A DNA stretch of 64,000 nt from Methylotenera sp. G11 (GTDB lineage Bacteria > Pseudomonadota > Gammaproteobacteria > Burkholderiales > Methylophilaceae): positions 1,364,001 through 1,428,000 of the forward strand of contig NZ_JUHH01000001.1 in assembly GCF_000799735.1 (NCBI RefSeq), in the 5' to 3' direction. Position 1 is the first letter of the stretch, and every line of letters begins with the position of its first letter. The notes under the pieces were generated by a model. The model worked only from the letters and a program-made list of their open reading frames with translations, searched no databases and was not told where the DNA came from. Of this stretch, positions 1 through 11,218 are shown in pieces. The position numbers were made by a program, and so were the translations under genes.

Positions 1-726
1 CACCATAACCAGGAACAACACCTCAGGCGGGCTGTATGAGATCAGCACCAGCGCAAGCACAACCCCCAAAATCACAAAGAACGGTACGCTGGCTTTTAAA
101 TTAATATCCTTACCGCTGTAGTAGCGCAAATCGCTCACCATGGACGCGCCGGCAAACACGGTCAGGCTCCAGGCCATCCATTTCCATTTCAATACGCCAA
201 AGAACACATCGCGTTCACTTACCCCATACTCATATGACACCCAGACAAACCCCGCCAGCAATGCTGCCGCAGCCGGACTTGGCAAGCCCTGGAAATAACG
301 CTTATCCTGATGCTCATCATCAAGCTTGGTATTGAAACGTGCCAGTCGCAATGCTGCGCAGGCGCAATAAATAAAGGCTGCGATCCAGCCCAGTTTGCCC
401 AGCGGTTTTAATGCCCAGACATAAAGTATCAAGGCCGGCGCCACCCCAAAAGAAACCATATCGGACAGACTATCATATTCAGCGCCAAAAGCACTTTGCG
501 TATTCGTCATACGTGCAACACGCCCATCCAACCCATCCATCACCATGGCGATAAAAATAGCGATCGCCGCCAGTTCAAACTTGCCGTTCATGGCCTGCAC
601 AATGGCATAAAAACCAGCAAACAAAGCTGCTGAAGTAAACAGGTTCGGCAGTAAATAAATACCCCGCGAGCGCAAAGACGGAATATCGGAATTACGGCGG
701 GATAGTTTTTGTTTAGGTTCGATCAT
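1..726 (-). CDS. pssA: CDP-diacylglycerol-serine O-phosphatidyltransferase (3' end outside window)
   Basis: Membrane enzyme that joins CDP-diacylglycerol and serine to make phosphatidylserine, the precursor of phosphatidylethanolamine. Reading the minus strand from the ATG at 726 gives an open frame to the window edge. It contains the complete CDP-alcohol phosphotransferase signature (D-G-x2-A-R-x8-G-x3-D-x3-D) in DGRVARMTNTQSAFGAEYDS and the residues after it, about residues 65-90, followed by several hydrophobic segments. About 242 residues are visible and the stop codon lies beyond base 1. The family identity is clear; only the C-terminus is missing. Confidence 0.93.
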   Translation of the reverse strand, partial: MIEPKQKLSRRNSDIPSLRSRGIYLLPNLFTSAALFAGFYAIVQAMNGKFELAAIAIFIAMVMDGLDGRVARMTNTQSAFGAEYDSLSDMVSFGVAPALILYVWALKPLGKLGWIAAFIYCACAALRLARFNTKLDDEHQDKRYFQGLPSPAAAALLAGFVWVSYEYGVSERDVFFGVLKWKWMAWSLTVFAGASMVSDLRYYSGKDINLKASVPFFVILGVVLALVLISYSPPEVLFLVMV

Positions 727-802
727 AGCGATATCACATAGTTGGATATGCTAAGTATAAATCATGAATAATCACGGCGTGAAAAAATAAGCTGACCGCC
801 AA

Positions 803-834
803 GCAAAAAGCCGGCATTCATGCCGGCTTTTTGC
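803..834 (-). terminator. Intrinsic terminator after the OmpA-like lipoprotein gene
   Basis: A perfect 15-base inverted repeat (803-817 and 820-834) with a 2-base loop; the GC core AGCCGGCAT is flanked by A and T runs on both sides. It lies between the stop of the OmpA-like gene and the start of pssA, both on the minus strand. It most likely ends the lipoprotein transcript and could work in either direction. Confidence 0.85.
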
Positions 835-854
835 CATTACAATTCACTCACGGG

Positions 855-1517
855 CTAGTTTGCCGCGGCTGGCGCCGGTTCTGCAACAAATATCTCTACA
901 CGGCGATTTTTAGCGCGATTGGCGGCCGTATCATTTGCCACCAGAGGCTCGCGTGACCCACGGCCATCAATCGTAATGCGGCTTGCGGGTACGCCTTTTG
1001 CAGCCAGGTAATCACGTGTGCTGGCAGCACGGTTTAATGATAACGGATTGTTGATTGCATCCGTACCCGTACTGTCGGTATGGCCGATGATGGTGACTGT
1101 AGTCGCCGGATTGCTTACCAGGCTTTTCGCGAACGTATCCAGGACAGGCCTGAAATTTGACTTGACATCGGCACGGCCGACATCAAACGAAATATCACTG
1201 GGGATATCCAGTTTCAGGCGATTATCTGCGGTTTGCGTAACGGCAACCCCGGTACCTGCAGTTGCCTTTTCCATCTCGGCTTTCTGCTCCTGCATGCGTT
1301 TGGACCATACATTACCAGCCACACCGCCGGCAGCCGCGCCCACAGCAGCACCAATCACGGCACCTTTGCCGCCGCCGGCCACTGCACCAACCACCGCGCC
1401 TGCACCTGCGCCAATTGCCGCGCCCTTGGCTGTGCCTTTTTGTGTTTCTGTCATGCTAGCGCAACCACTGAATATGAAAGTCGCAGCTACTGCGCCCACT
1501 ATCAATTTCTTGTTCAT
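855..1517 (-). CDS. OmpA-family lipoprotein with glycine-zipper segment (YiaD-like)
   Basis: A 220-residue outer-membrane lipoprotein predicted to bind peptidoglycan. The N-terminus is a lipoprotein signal with lipobox FSGC (Cys19). Residues about 30-70 form a Gly/Ala-rich glycine zipper with GxxxG spacing, and residues about 105-215 form an OmpA C-terminal domain. That domain shows the GHTDSTG motif, the NxxLSxxRA segment and NRRVEIFV at the end. The start is supported by a strong GAGGAGA ribosome-binding site. It is transcribed alone, with a terminator behind it. The family is clear; a specific role beyond anchoring the envelope cannot be told. Confidence 0.9.
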   Translation of the reverse strand: MNKKLIVGAVAATFIFSGCASMTETQKGTAKGAAIGAGAGAVVGAVAGGGKGAVIGAAVGAAAGGVAGNVWSKRMQEQKAEMEKATAGTGVAVTQTADNRLKLDIPSDISFDVGRADVKSNFRPVLDTFAKSLVSNPATTVTIIGHTDSTGTDAINNPLSLNRAASTRDYLAAKGVPASRITIDGRGSREPLVANDTAANRAKNRRVEIFVAEPAPAAAN

Positions 1518-1765
1518 ATTATTCTCCTCATTGTTGATTCCAGCAGAATGTCATTCTACACCCATAAAATTACGCTTTAAATACATAAAATAACAGCTGA
1601 TTAAATGGGTAACGCGGTTCATGGACAAAAGTTAACAACCACGTGCCAAGTTTTTGAAAAAACAGCCAAATAAAGCTTATCCAACCAACACCGACCTATG
1701 GAACTGCCCGGCAAAATGAGTGGAACACGCAGGATTATGTTAGTATCGCGGCTTCAAAATATTAA

Positions 1766-2878
<1,113 letters not shown>

Positions 2879-2985
2879 CTGCGATTGCGCCGATTTGCAG
2901 TATCCTGCAATCGCGTTTAAGTATGTGCTAGAATTTAAAGCTAATTTTTACCAAATTTCCTGTTTAATTTTGAGAGAGTCATATC

Positions 2986-3300
2986 GTGTTTATTTCAAAT
3001 GCTTATGCTGCAACAGCAACATCAACTGATTTCGCAAGCTTTTTACCGCTGATCGTCATTTTTGTTTTGTTCTTTTTCATGATCATCCGCCCGCAGATGA
3101 AACAGGCAAAAGAGCAGCGCAACATGATTGCCGCCTTGCAAAAAGGCGATGAGGTCGTGACTTCAGGCGGCATCGTCGGCAAAGTGACGAAAGTGACAGA
3201 AGCATTCGTAGTACTTGAAATTGCTGCCGAAACCGAAATCACCGTACAGAAACACGCGATCATGAGCGCATTGCCTAAAGGCACCATTAAGAGCATCTAA
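2986..3300 (+). CDS. yajC: Sec translocase accessory subunit YajC
   Basis: Small inner-membrane protein (104 residues) that associates with SecDF and the SecYEG channel. It has one membrane segment at about residues 18-37 followed by the family hallmark MIIRPQMKQAKEQ and a short cytoplasmic domain containing GDEVVTSGGIVGKV. The start is a GTG, supported by the GAGAG sequence about 10 bases upstream. It lies between tgt and secD in the same direction. Confidence 0.95.
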   Translation: MFISNAYAATATSTDFASFLPLIVIFVLFFFMIIRPQMKQAKEQRNMIAALQKGDEVVTSGGIVGKVTKVTEAFVVLEIAAETEITVQKHAIMSALPKGTIKSI

Positions 3301-3409
3301 AAAAACCTGTATGAAATACAGCCGGCTGAATTGATCCGCATTGATTTAGCCGTGTTTTTAGAAATTATCTTGTATATCCAAATTGCAAAGAATTGATTAG
3401 AGCCTGACT

Positions 3410-5254
3410 ATGAACCGCTATCCAATGTGGAAAAACATTTTTATTGCCATCGTGATTTTGATTGGCTTTATTTACACGATTCCAAACTTCTTTGGCGAAT
3501 CTCCAGCGGTACAGATTACTCCTGCTAAAAGCACCTCCAAACTTGATCCGGCTTTACTCGGTCAGGTAGAAGCCATTTTCAAAAAAGAAAACATCGCATT
3601 TGATGGCATCTATCTGGATGCCCGTGGCGTCAAGGCGCGCTTTAACAATACCGACACGCAAATCAAGGCAAAAGATATTCTGCAGGCCAATTTAGGCAAC
3701 GACTATACCGTTGCACTGAACCTGCTTTCCCGTTCGCCGGACTGGCTGCGCAGCCTGGGCGCCAAACCCATGTACCTCGGTCTGGATTTACGTGGCGGCG
3801 TGCATTTCCTGCTGCAGGTAGACATGAAAGCTGCGCTGGATAAAGCAGCGGAGCGTTTCATCGGCGATTTCAGGACCGCATTGCGCAAAGAGCGCATCTC
3901 ATATGCCGGTGTCAGCCGTGAAGGCCAGACCGTACAGATTCGCTTCACGAACACAGCCGAACTTGAAAAAGCCAGAAAAATCCTGAGCAAGGAATACCCA
4001 AACCTGACACTTAAAGACAGTGCCAACAGCGAATACAAACTGCTGACCGCATCACTGAATGCCGTTGAACAAAAACGCATTCAGGATTTTGCACTCAAAC
4101 AGAACATCCAGACCCTGCACAACCGTATCAATGAGCTGGGGGTAGCGGAACCGATTATCCAGCAGCAAGGTACTGACCGTGTAGTCGTCCAGTTGCCGGG
4201 CGTACAGGATACCGCCAAAGCAAAAGAGATCCTGGGACGCACCGCGACCCTGGAAATCCGCCTGGTTGATGAAGAGAAGTCCGACCCGGCCACACTTGAA
4301 AATGCCGAAAAAGGCCAGGCACCAGTCGGTGACGAAGTATTTAAAGATCGCGAAGGCCGGGCGATCCTGGTTAAAAAGAACGTTGTGCTGACCGGTGACT
4401 ACATCACCGATGCAGGTCCCGGCATCAATGGCCAGACCGGCCAGTCAGTCGTTAACGTAACCCTTGACGGCCGCGGCGCGCGCGTATTCCAGCAGGTTAC
4501 ACGTGAAAACGTCGGTAAACGCATGGCAATATTACTGATCGAGAAAGGCAACACCGAAGTCGTGACGGCACCGGTCATTAACGAAGAAATCGGCGGTGGC
4601 CGCGTACAGATCTCAGGCATGGCCAACACACAGGAAGCCACGGACATTTCATTGCTGCTGCGTGCCGGCGCACTTGCCGCACCTATGGATATCATTGAAG
4701 AACGTACCGTCGGCCCAAGCATGGGTCAGGACAACATCAATCGCGGCATTCACTCCACATTGTGGGGCTTTGCAGCCATTGCCGTCATGATGATGATTTA
4801 CTACGTGGCATTCGGCATGGTATCTGTCATGGCACTTGCCATCAACCTGCTGCTGCTGGTGGCAATATTATCCATGCTGCAGGCCACGCTGACCTTGCCT
4901 GGCCTGGCGGCGATTGCACTGGCGCTGGGGATGGCGATTGATGCAAACGTGCTGATCAATGAGCGCGTACGTGAAGAAATGCGCAACGGCAATACTCCGC
5001 AGGCAAGCATCCACGCAGGCTATGACCGTGCATTCGATACGATCCTGGACTCCAACATCACCACGATGATTGCCGGCCTGGCACTGTTCATGTTCGGCAC
5101 TGGCCCGATTAAGGGCTTTGCGGTAGTTCACGTGCTGGGCATCCTGACTTCGATGTTCAGTGCAGTTGTAGTATCACGTGCAATCATCAATGCTATCTAT
5201 GGCTACCGTCGCAAGCTGACCAAACTTTCAGTCGGTCAGATTTATAAAGCCTAA
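3410..5254 (+). CDS. secD: Protein translocase subunit SecD
   Basis: Inner-membrane RND-type protein that, with SecF, uses the proton-motive force to pull exported proteins through the Sec channel. Its 614 residues match the enterobacterial length. There is one N-terminal membrane helix, a large periplasmic domain that includes the YLGLDLRGGVHFLLQVDM segment, and a C-terminal block of five helices with the ALGMAIDANVLINERVREE motif. It is followed 33 bases later by secF. Confidence 0.97.
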   Translation: MNRYPMWKNIFIAIVILIGFIYTIPNFFGESPAVQITPAKSTSKLDPALLGQVEAIFKKENIAFDGIYLDARGVKARFNNTDTQIKAKDILQANLGNDYTVALNLLSRSPDWLRSLGAKPMYLGLDLRGGVHFLLQVDMKAALDKAAERFIGDFRTALRKERISYAGVSREGQTVQIRFTNTAELEKARKILSKEYPNLTLKDSANSEYKLLTASLNAVEQKRIQDFALKQNIQTLHNRINELGVAEPIIQQQGTDRVVVQLPGVQDTAKAKEILGRTATLEIRLVDEEKSDPATLENAEKGQAPVGDEVFKDREGRAILVKKNVVLTGDYITDAGPGINGQTGQSVVNVTLDGRGARVFQQVTRENVGKRMAILLIEKGNTEVVTAPVINEEIGGGRVQISGMANTQEATDISLLLRAGALAAPMDIIEERTVGPSMGQDNINRGIHSTLWGFAAIAVMMMIYYVAFGMVSVMALAINLLLLVAILSMLQATLTLPGLAAIALALGMAIDANVLINERVREEMRNGNTPQASIHAGYDRAFDTILDSNITTMIAGLALFMFGTGPIKGFAVVHVLGILTSMFSAVVVSRAIINAIYGYRRKLTKLSVGQIYKA

Positions 5255-5287
5255 CCCTAACATTATCAGAACGCCAGAGTACAAATT

Positions 5288-6253
5288 ATGGAATTATTCA
5301 GAATAAAAAAGGACATCCCGTTCATGAGTTATGGCCGTCTAACGACGACTATATCATTGGTGACGTTCATATTAGCGATTTTCTTCCTGGTCACACGCGG
5401 CCTGAATTTCGGTGTCGACTTTACCGGCGGTACCGTCATGGAAGTCAATTACCCACAAGCCGCCAACCTGGAAAGCGTGCGCAAGGCAGTTGACAGCATC
5501 GGCTTAAAAGAAGCGACCGTGCAGAACTTCGGCTCCAGCCATGATGTGCTGATCCGCCTGCCGGTGAAGCCAGAGCTTTCCGTGTCGCAATTATCAGAAC
5601 AGGTGAAGGCAGCACTGGTGAAGGCCGACGCAACCGCTGAAGTCCGTCGCGTAGAGTCCGTAGGGGCGCAGGTGGGTGACGAACTTTACGAGAATGGCGG
5701 CCTGGCACTGTTCTTTGTATGTACAGGCATCATGCTTTACCTGTGGATGCGCTTTGAATGGCGTTTTGCTATTGCCGCGATTATCGCAAACATGCACGAC
5801 GTGGTGATTATTCTTGGCTTCTTTGCATTCTTTCAGTGGGAGTTCAACCTTACCGTACTTGCCGCGGTGCTGGCAGTTCTAGGTTACTCAGTGAACGAAT
5901 CGGTGGTGGTGTTTGACCGTGTGCGCGAAAACTTCCGCAAAATGCGCAAGGCCAGCGTGACGCAAGTGATCGATAATGCGATCACCCGCACGATGTCACG
6001 TACAGTGATTACCCACCTGATGACGCAGACCATGGTGGGTTCAATGCTGCTGTTCGGCGGCGAAGTGCTGCATAACTTTGCTCTGGCGCTGACTATCGGC
6101 ATCCTGTTCGGCATCTACTCTTCCGTACTGGTGGCAAGCCCTATTGCAATGTGGCTGGGCGTCAGCCGCGCCAACCTGGTCGGCGAGACCGAAAAGAAAG
6201 AAGGCGATAAAAAAGAAAAAGTAGTGGAACCCGATCCATCTGAGTTCGCTTAA
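5288..6253 (+). CDS. secF: Protein translocase subunit SecF
   Basis: Partner of SecD in proton-driven protein export. At 321 residues it has the expected length, with the N-terminal helix, the GVDFTGGTVMEV segment, a short periplasmic domain and a five-helix block carrying GYSVNESVVVFDRVRENFRK. The C-terminal tail is highly charged (KKEGDKKEK). It is the last gene of the tgt-yajC-secDF unit, with a 13-bp inverted repeat immediately downstream. Confidence 0.97.
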   Translation: MELFRIKKDIPFMSYGRLTTTISLVTFILAIFFLVTRGLNFGVDFTGGTVMEVNYPQAANLESVRKAVDSIGLKEATVQNFGSSHDVLIRLPVKPELSVSQLSEQVKAALVKADATAEVRRVESVGAQVGDELYENGGLALFFVCTGIMLYLWMRFEWRFAIAAIIANMHDVVIILGFFAFFQWEFNLTVLAAVLAVLGYSVNESVVVFDRVRENFRKMRKASVTQVIDNAITRTMSRTVITHLMTQTMVGSMLLFGGEVLHNFALALTIGILFGIYSSVLVASPIAMWLGVSRANLVGETEKKEGDKKEKVVEPDPSEFA

Positions 6254-6269
6254 CGCCACACATCAATCA

Positions 6270-6309
6270 TCACTTACTGTACTGCGCACACCGTTTGTAC
6301 AGTAAGTGA
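6270..6309 (+). terminator. Hairpin after secF
   Basis: A perfect 13-base inverted repeat, TCACTTACTGTAC and GTACAGTAAGTGA, around a 14-base loop, 16 bases after the secF stop. There is no T-run on either side, so it may be a factor-dependent end or a 3' protective stem rather than a classical intrinsic terminator. Confidence 0.5.
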
Positions 6310-6381
6310 ATCACCTTACTTGCCTTGCATCGCCTCTCACGTATAAACTCTTGATTTCATCAACAGCATCACCACACCCCA

Positions 6382-7653
6382 TTGGATAACATTCCTATTT
6401 CATGGCAATTAGGCGGCCTTGCGCTGCTGCTGCTTATTTCTGCATTTTTTTCAATTGCAGAAACCAGCCTGATGTCACTCAACCGCTACCGGCTGCGTCA
6501 CCTGGTAAAAGAAGGCAATCGCGGCGCGCGGCTTGCCAGTGCACTGCTCGCAAAAACAGATAAATTACTTGGCGTCATCCTGCTCTGCAACAACTTTGCC
6601 AACGCAGCCTCCGCGACACTGGTCACGGTGATCACCGTCGAACTGTTCGGTGAAGGTGAATGGGTGCTGATGTTTGGCACCCTCGCGGTCACCTTTGCGA
6701 TTCTCGTATTCAGTGAAATCTCCCCAAAAGTGATTGCCGCGGCTTACCCTGAAAAGCTCGGCATATTCTGCAGCTACATCCTCTACCCGCTGCTTAAAGT
6801 GCTATACCCTGCCGTCTGGTTCGTTAACCTGTTTGTTGGCGGGCTATTAAAACTGCTGCGGGTAAGGGTCAACTTTGAACAGTCTACGCAGTCACTGACC
6901 ATGGACGAACTGCGCAGCATCGTCACCGATGCCGGGCATTTCATGCCGCAGAAGCACCGCACCATCCTGTTGAACCTGTTCGAACTTGAGAAAATCACTG
7001 TAGATGATGTGATGACAGCGCACACCATGGTCGAAAGCATCAACTTCGACCTGCCGGTTGAAGATGTGCTGCAGCACATTTCAAACAGCCTGCATACCCG
7101 CTTGCCTGTACGTCAGGGCGAGCATGAGGAGATCATCGGTATATTGCATGTACGCAAGGTGATCAGTCGCCTGCGTGAACATCTGCATGGTCATGAGCTT
7201 GATAAAGAAGCATTGCTCGAAGTCATTGCCGAGCCGTACTTCATCCCATCCGGCACGCCGCTTTTCACACAAATCCAGCAGTTCCAGGAAAACCAGGAGC
7301 GTGTAGCATTAGTGGTCGACGAATACGGTGAATTTAAAGGCATGGTCACCCTGGAAGATATTCTGGAAGAAGTCATCGGTGACTTCACGACCCAATCCCC
7401 GTCGCGCACCGGAAGTTACCGCCAGGAAGAAGATGGCGGCTGGTTCGTAGACGGCAGCAGCTCGTTACGCGACCTCAATAAAAAATTGAAGCTAAGCCTG
7501 CCGCTGGACGGCCCGCGCACACTCAACGGGCTGATACTGGAGCATTTTGAAGATATACCGGAGCCCAATACCAGCTTCAAGATAGGCTCCCACCGTCTGG
7601 AAATCATCCAGACCCAGGACAGGATCGTGAAGAGCGTCAAGATATTCCCTTAA
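6382..7653 (+). CDS. CNNM/CorC-type membrane protein with CBS pair (HlyC/CorC family)
   Basis: A 423-residue protein of the HlyC/CorC (CNNM) family, implicated in magnesium/cobalt efflux. An N-terminal DUF21 membrane domain (about residues 1-180, beginning SAFFSIAETSLMSLNRYRLR) is followed by a CBS pair (about 200-330, with VALVVDEYGEFKGMVTLEDI) and a CorC_HlyC domain at the C-terminus. The frame begins with TTG at 6382 and no clear ribosome-binding site is visible, so the start is less certain than the identity. It stands alone between secF and clpS. Confidence 0.9.
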   Translation: MDNIPISWQLGGLALLLLISAFFSIAETSLMSLNRYRLRHLVKEGNRGARLASALLAKTDKLLGVILLCNNFANAASATLVTVITVELFGEGEWVLMFGTLAVTFAILVFSEISPKVIAAAYPEKLGIFCSYILYPLLKVLYPAVWFVNLFVGGLLKLLRVRVNFEQSTQSLTMDELRSIVTDAGHFMPQKHRTILLNLFELEKITVDDVMTAHTMVESINFDLPVEDVLQHISNSLHTRLPVRQGEHEEIIGILHVRKVISRLREHLHGHELDKEALLEVIAEPYFIPSGTPLFTQIQQFQENQERVALVVDEYGEFKGMVTLEDILEEVIGDFTTQSPSRTGSYRQEEDGGWFVDGSSSLRDLNKKLKLSLPLDGPRTLNGLILEHFEDIPEPNTSFKIGSHRLEIIQTQDRIVKSVKIFP

Positions 7654-7674
7654 GCCTGCAAGCGGCCCTGTCAG

Positions 7675-7707
7675 TTTAGCTGCATCATCCTGTCTGCTGC
7701 AGCTAAA
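7675..7707 (+). terminator. Hairpin between the CorC-type gene and clpS
   Basis: Inverted repeat TTTAGCTGCA (7675-7684) and TGCAGCTAAA (7698-7707) around a 13-base loop, starting 22 bases after the stop. There is no proper T-run, so this is a possible transcript end only. Confidence 0.4.
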
Positions 7708-7767
7708 ATTACCCTTGAATTTTTTAGTATTTGGCTCACAATAGATTCAACCAACCAGATTCAGATT

Positions 7768-8079
7768 ATGGCGAACCCTGCACACGAAAGTAATACCGTA
7801 CTTAAACCTGAGGTTGCAAAACCAAAATTGCCCCCCATGTTCAAGGTAATGCTGTTAAACGACGATTACACCCCAATGGAGTTTGTTGTTGAAACGATAG
7901 AACGCTTTTTTAGCAAAAGTCGTGAACAAGCGACTCAAATTATGCTCAAAGTGCATATCGAGGGCGTTGGTGTCTGTGGGGTTTACCCGCAGGATATTGC
8001 AGAAACTAAAATGAGCCAGGTAATGAACCATGCAAGGGAAGCGCAACATCCCCTGCAATGCATCATTGAAATAGCATAA
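7768..8079 (+). CDS. clpS: ATP-dependent Clp protease adaptor ClpS
   Basis: Adaptor (103 residues) that delivers N-end-rule substrates to ClpA and redirects the protease away from SsrA-tagged proteins. After a flexible N-terminus it has the family core: [19 protein letters not shown], then the helix with [19 protein letters not shown]. The LNDDYTPM residues form the ClpA/N-degron binding face. clpA follows after a strong hairpin. Confidence 0.97.
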   Translation: MANPAHESNTVLKPEVAKPKLPPMFKVMLLNDDYTPMEFVVETIERFFSKSREQATQIMLKVHIEGVGVCGVYPQDIAETKMSQVMNHAREAQHPLQCIIEIA

Positions 8080-8082
8080 GGG

Positions 8083-8123
8083 CATTTCTATCAATGCAAG
8101 GTTTGGATGCATTGATAGAAATG
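8083..8123 (+). repeat. Perfect 16-bp inverted repeat between clpS and clpA
   Basis: CATTTCTATCAATGCA (8083-8098) and its exact reverse complement (8108-8123) around a 9-base loop fill most of the 76-base gap between the clpS stop and the clpA start. There is only a short TTTA after it. It could act as a leaky terminator, an RNase site or a stability element that sets the ratio of adaptor to unfoldase. Confidence 0.8.
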
Positions 8124-8155
8124 TTTATGAATATAAAAGAAAGTCAGGTATCGGA

Positions 8156-10435
8156 ATGATCGCGCAAGAGTTAGAAGTAAGTTTGCATATGGCCTTTATG
8201 GACGCTAGGCAAAAGCGCCATGAGCTCATCACGGTTGAGCATCTGCTGCTCGCCATGATCGACAATCCCACAGCGGCCGAGGTCTTGCGCGCTTGTGGCG
8301 CGAAACTGGAAGTACTGCGCACCGAGCTTAATCAATACATCGAAGAACATACGCCAACCGTGATGGGGCAGGATGAAGTTGACACGCAGCCTACACTGGG
8401 GTTTCAGCGCGTCATCCAGCGTGCCATGCTGCATGTCCAGTCATCTGGAAAAAAAGAAGTGACCGGCGCGAATATCCTGGTTGCGATTTACGGCGAGAAA
8501 GATTCGCATGCGGTTTTCTTCCTGCATCAACAGGGCATTACGCGCCTGGATGTAGTCAATTACATTTCCCACGGCGTCTCTAAAGTCGGCGAAACTGCGA
8601 AGCCTGAAGGCGGCGAAGCGGAATCCGACACCGAAGCACCACCGAACGGCGCTTTGGAAAACTATACAGTCAACCTGAACGCGCAGGTCGCAGCCGGCAA
8701 GATCGACCCCTTGATCGGCCGCACATCGGAACTGGAACGCGTGGTACAGACCCTGTGCCGCCGCCGCAAGAACAACCCGCTGCTGGTAGGCGAAGCCGGT
8801 GTAGGCAAAACTGCGATTGCAGAGGGCCTGGCACGCCGCATTGTTGAAAAAGACATTCCGGACGTGCTTGCCAACGGCGTGGTCTACTCGCTGGACATGG
8901 GCGCCCTGCTTGCCGGTACCAAATATCGCGGTGACTTTGAGCAGCGCCTGAAGGCCGTCATGAAGCAGCTTGAGGAAAAACCGGACGCGATCCTGTTTAT
9001 TGATGAAATCCATACGCTGATTGGTGCCGGTTCGGCCAGCGGCGGCACCCTGGATGCCAGCAACCTGTTAAAACCGGCGCTCTCGAATGGTTCGCTCAGG
9101 TGCATAGGTGCTACAACCTACCAGGAATACCGCGGCATCTTCGAAAAAGACCACGCGCTCTCCCGCCGTTTCCAGAAGATCGATGTCACTGAACCCAGCG
9201 TTGCTGAAACCATTGAAATACTCAAAGGCCTCAAGTCGCGCTTTGAATCGCATCACAGCGTGAAATATACGGCCAGCGCACTCATGACCGCAGCCGAGCT
9301 CTCAGCCAAATACATTAACGACCGCCACCTGCCTGACAAAGCAATTGATGTGATTGATGAGGCCGGTGCAGCACAGCGCATCCTGCCTAAGTCCAAACAG
9401 AAAAAAGTCATCGGCAATAAAGAGATCGAAGACATTATCGCGAAAATTGCACGTATTCCGCCCAAGAACATTTCAACGGATGACCGCAATGCGCTTAAAA
9501 CACTGGAACGCGACCTGAAAGCCGTTGTATTCGGCCAGGATAAAGCCATAGAAGCATTGTCTTCTGCGGTGAAAATGGCGCGCAGCGGCTTGGGCCACAA
9601 CAACAAACCCATAGGCAGCTTCTTGTTCAGCGGCCCGACCGGGGTAGGTAAAACCGAAGTCGCCAAGCAGCTGGCCTACATCATGGGCATTGAACTGATC
9701 CGCTTTGACATGAGTGAATACATGGAGCGCCATGCGGTTTCACGCCTGATCGGTGCGCCTCCGGGTTATGTGGGCTTTGAACAGGGCGGCCTGATGACCG
9801 AAGCCATCACCAAACACCCTTACTGCGTGTTGCTGCTGGATGAAATCGAAAAAGCGCACCCGGACATTTTCAATATCCTGCTGCAGGTGATGGACAATGG
9901 CACACTGACTGACAACAATGGCCGCAAAGCCGACTTCAGGAATGTGACCATCATCATGACCACCAATGCCGGCGCCGAAAACCTGTCCAAGTCCAGTATG
10001 GGCTTTATGGATTCGAAACAGGCCGGCGATGAACAAGCCGATATCAAACGCCTGTTCTCACCCGAGTTCCGCAATCGCCTGGATGCAGTCGTTTCATTCT
10101 CATCATTATCAACGGACATCATCATCCGCGTAGTGGATAAATTCCTGATCCAGCTTGAAGACCAGCTACATGAGAAAAAAGTCGAGGCTACTTTCAGCGA
10201 CAAATTGAAGGCCTACCTGGGCAAAAAAGGCTTTGATCCGCTCATGGGCGCACGTCCGATGGCAAGGCTGATCCAGGACACGATCCGCAAGGCATTGGCG
10301 GATGAGCTGCTATTCGGCAAACTGGCTAACGGTGGCAGCGTGCATGTAGATATTGATGATAAAGATGAAGTCAAACTCATTTTTGCAGCCAGCAGAACCA
10401 ATGAGGATATCGATACTGCTACAACAGTAGATTAA
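8156..10435 (+). CDS. clpA: ATP-dependent Clp protease ATP-binding subunit ClpA
   Basis: AAA+ unfoldase that works with ClpP. It has 759 residues, almost exactly the E. coli length. An N-terminal double Clp-N repeat (about 1-140) binds ClpS. The first ATPase domain has Walker A GEAGVGKT and Walker B LFIDEIHT. The second has Walker [11 protein letters not shown] and Walker [13 protein letters not shown], followed by the D2-small domain with ARPMARLIQ. clpP is not in the window. Confidence 0.97.
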   Translation: MIAQELEVSLHMAFMDARQKRHELITVEHLLLAMIDNPTAAEVLRACGAKLEVLRTELNQYIEEHTPTVMGQDEVDTQPTLGFQRVIQRAMLHVQSSGKKEVTGANILVAIYGEKDSHAVFFLHQQGITRLDVVNYISHGVSKVGETAKPEGGEAESDTEAPPNGALENYTVNLNAQVAAGKIDPLIGRTSELERVVQTLCRRRKNNPLLVGEAGVGKTAIAEGLARRIVEKDIPDVLANGVVYSLDMGALLAGTKYRGDFEQRLKAVMKQLEEKPDAILFIDEIHTLIGAGSASGGTLDASNLLKPALSNGSLRCIGATTYQEYRGIFEKDHALSRRFQKIDVTEPSVAETIEILKGLKSRFESHHSVKYTASALMTAAELSAKYINDRHLPDKAIDVIDEAGAAQRILPKSKQKKVIGNKEIEDIIAKIARIPPKNISTDDRNALKTLERDLKAVVFGQDKAIEALSSAVKMARSGLGHNNKPIGSFLFSGPTGVGKTEVAKQLAYIMGIELIRFDMSEYMERHAVSRLIGAPPGYVGFEQGGLMTEAITKHPYCVLLLDEIEKAHPDIFNILLQVMDNGTLTDNNGRKADFRNVTIIMTTNAGAENLSKSSMGFMDSKQAGDEQADIKRLFSPEFRNRLDAVVSFSSLSTDIIIRVVDKFLIQLEDQLHEKKVEATFSDKLKAYLGKKGFDPLMGARPMARLIQDTIRKALADELLFGKLANGGSVHVDIDDKDEVKLIFAASRTNEDIDTATTVD

Positions 10436-10468
10436 CAGCACGCCAGCCTGGCGCAGGCGTGCTGTTAA
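10432..10468 (+). terminator. Hairpin overlapping the clpA stop
   Basis: A perfect 13-base inverted repeat, TTAACAGCACGCC (10432-10444) and GGCGTGCTGTTAA (10456-10468), with an 11-base loop. It begins inside the clpA stop codon. It lacks a long T-run, but its place directly behind the gene suggests a transcript end. Confidence 0.6.
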
Positions 10469-10508
10469 ACCAAAGCCGGGGTCACACCCATTACATGCTA
10501 CGGACAAC

Positions 10509-11156
10509 ATGCCTATGGTCATCGTAACCGCTTCTACCTTTCAGGTACCCATAGAGGTATGCGCGACACTGGCATTTGCGCTCTCGGGCCTGATCGCAGG
10601 CGCCAGAAAGAAGCTGGATGCATTCGGCGTGTTTGTCGTAACAGGGGTTGCCGCCTTTGGCGGCGGCACTTTGCGCGATGTGCTGCTGGATAGGCGGCCA
10701 TTTTTCTGGGTAGACCATGCAAACTGGCTATGGCTGATGCTGATGCTTTGCCTGTTTGCGATGATCTTCATGCGCAACCGGCATATACAGCTCACCGAAC
10801 GCGCGATCCTGGTGCCTGATGCACTGGGGCTGGGGTTATATGCGGCACTGGGTACACAGATCGCCTTGAATCTGCAAATGCCCGTGATTATCTGCGCCTT
10901 GATGGGTGTGATGACCGCGGTATTCGGCGGTGTACTGCGTGATATATTCTGTAACGAAATTCCAAAAGCCTTTAATGATTACCAGCCGTATGCCGTCATT
11001 GCATTTTCCGGCAGTCTGCTGGTCGTCGCCCTCAATGCAGTTCACGTGCCGCAGTGGCTCTGCATTTTCGTGCCTGCCGGTTTGATCTTCATTTTCAGGA
11101 TTACCGCAATCTACCTTGGCTGGCGTCTGCCAGGCTGGAAAATAGAGGCCGAATAA
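10509..11156 (+). CDS. UPF0126 / TRIC-type membrane protein (YadS-like)
   Basis: A 215-residue inner-membrane protein of the UPF0126 family, related to trimeric intracellular cation channels. It contains two similar halves of about three helices each. The repeat signatures are GVAAFGGGTLRDVLLDRRPF in the first half and GVMTAVFGGVLRDIFCNEIP in the second. The transported substrate is not established from sequence. It lies convergent to the GST gene. Confidence 0.85.
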   Translation: MPMVIVTASTFQVPIEVCATLAFALSGLIAGARKKLDAFGVFVVTGVAAFGGGTLRDVLLDRRPFFWVDHANWLWLMLMLCLFAMIFMRNRHIQLTERAILVPDALGLGLYAALGTQIALNLQMPVIICALMGVMTAVFGGVLRDIFCNEIPKAFNDYQPYAVIAFSGSLLVVALNAVHVPQWLCIFVPAGLIFIFRITAIYLGWRLPGWKIEAE

Positions 11157-11218
11157 ACCGGAGCGCCTGCTACAGCGGTCATCGCAGCAGCAGTACTGGA
11201 TGCTCCAGCCCAATGCCA

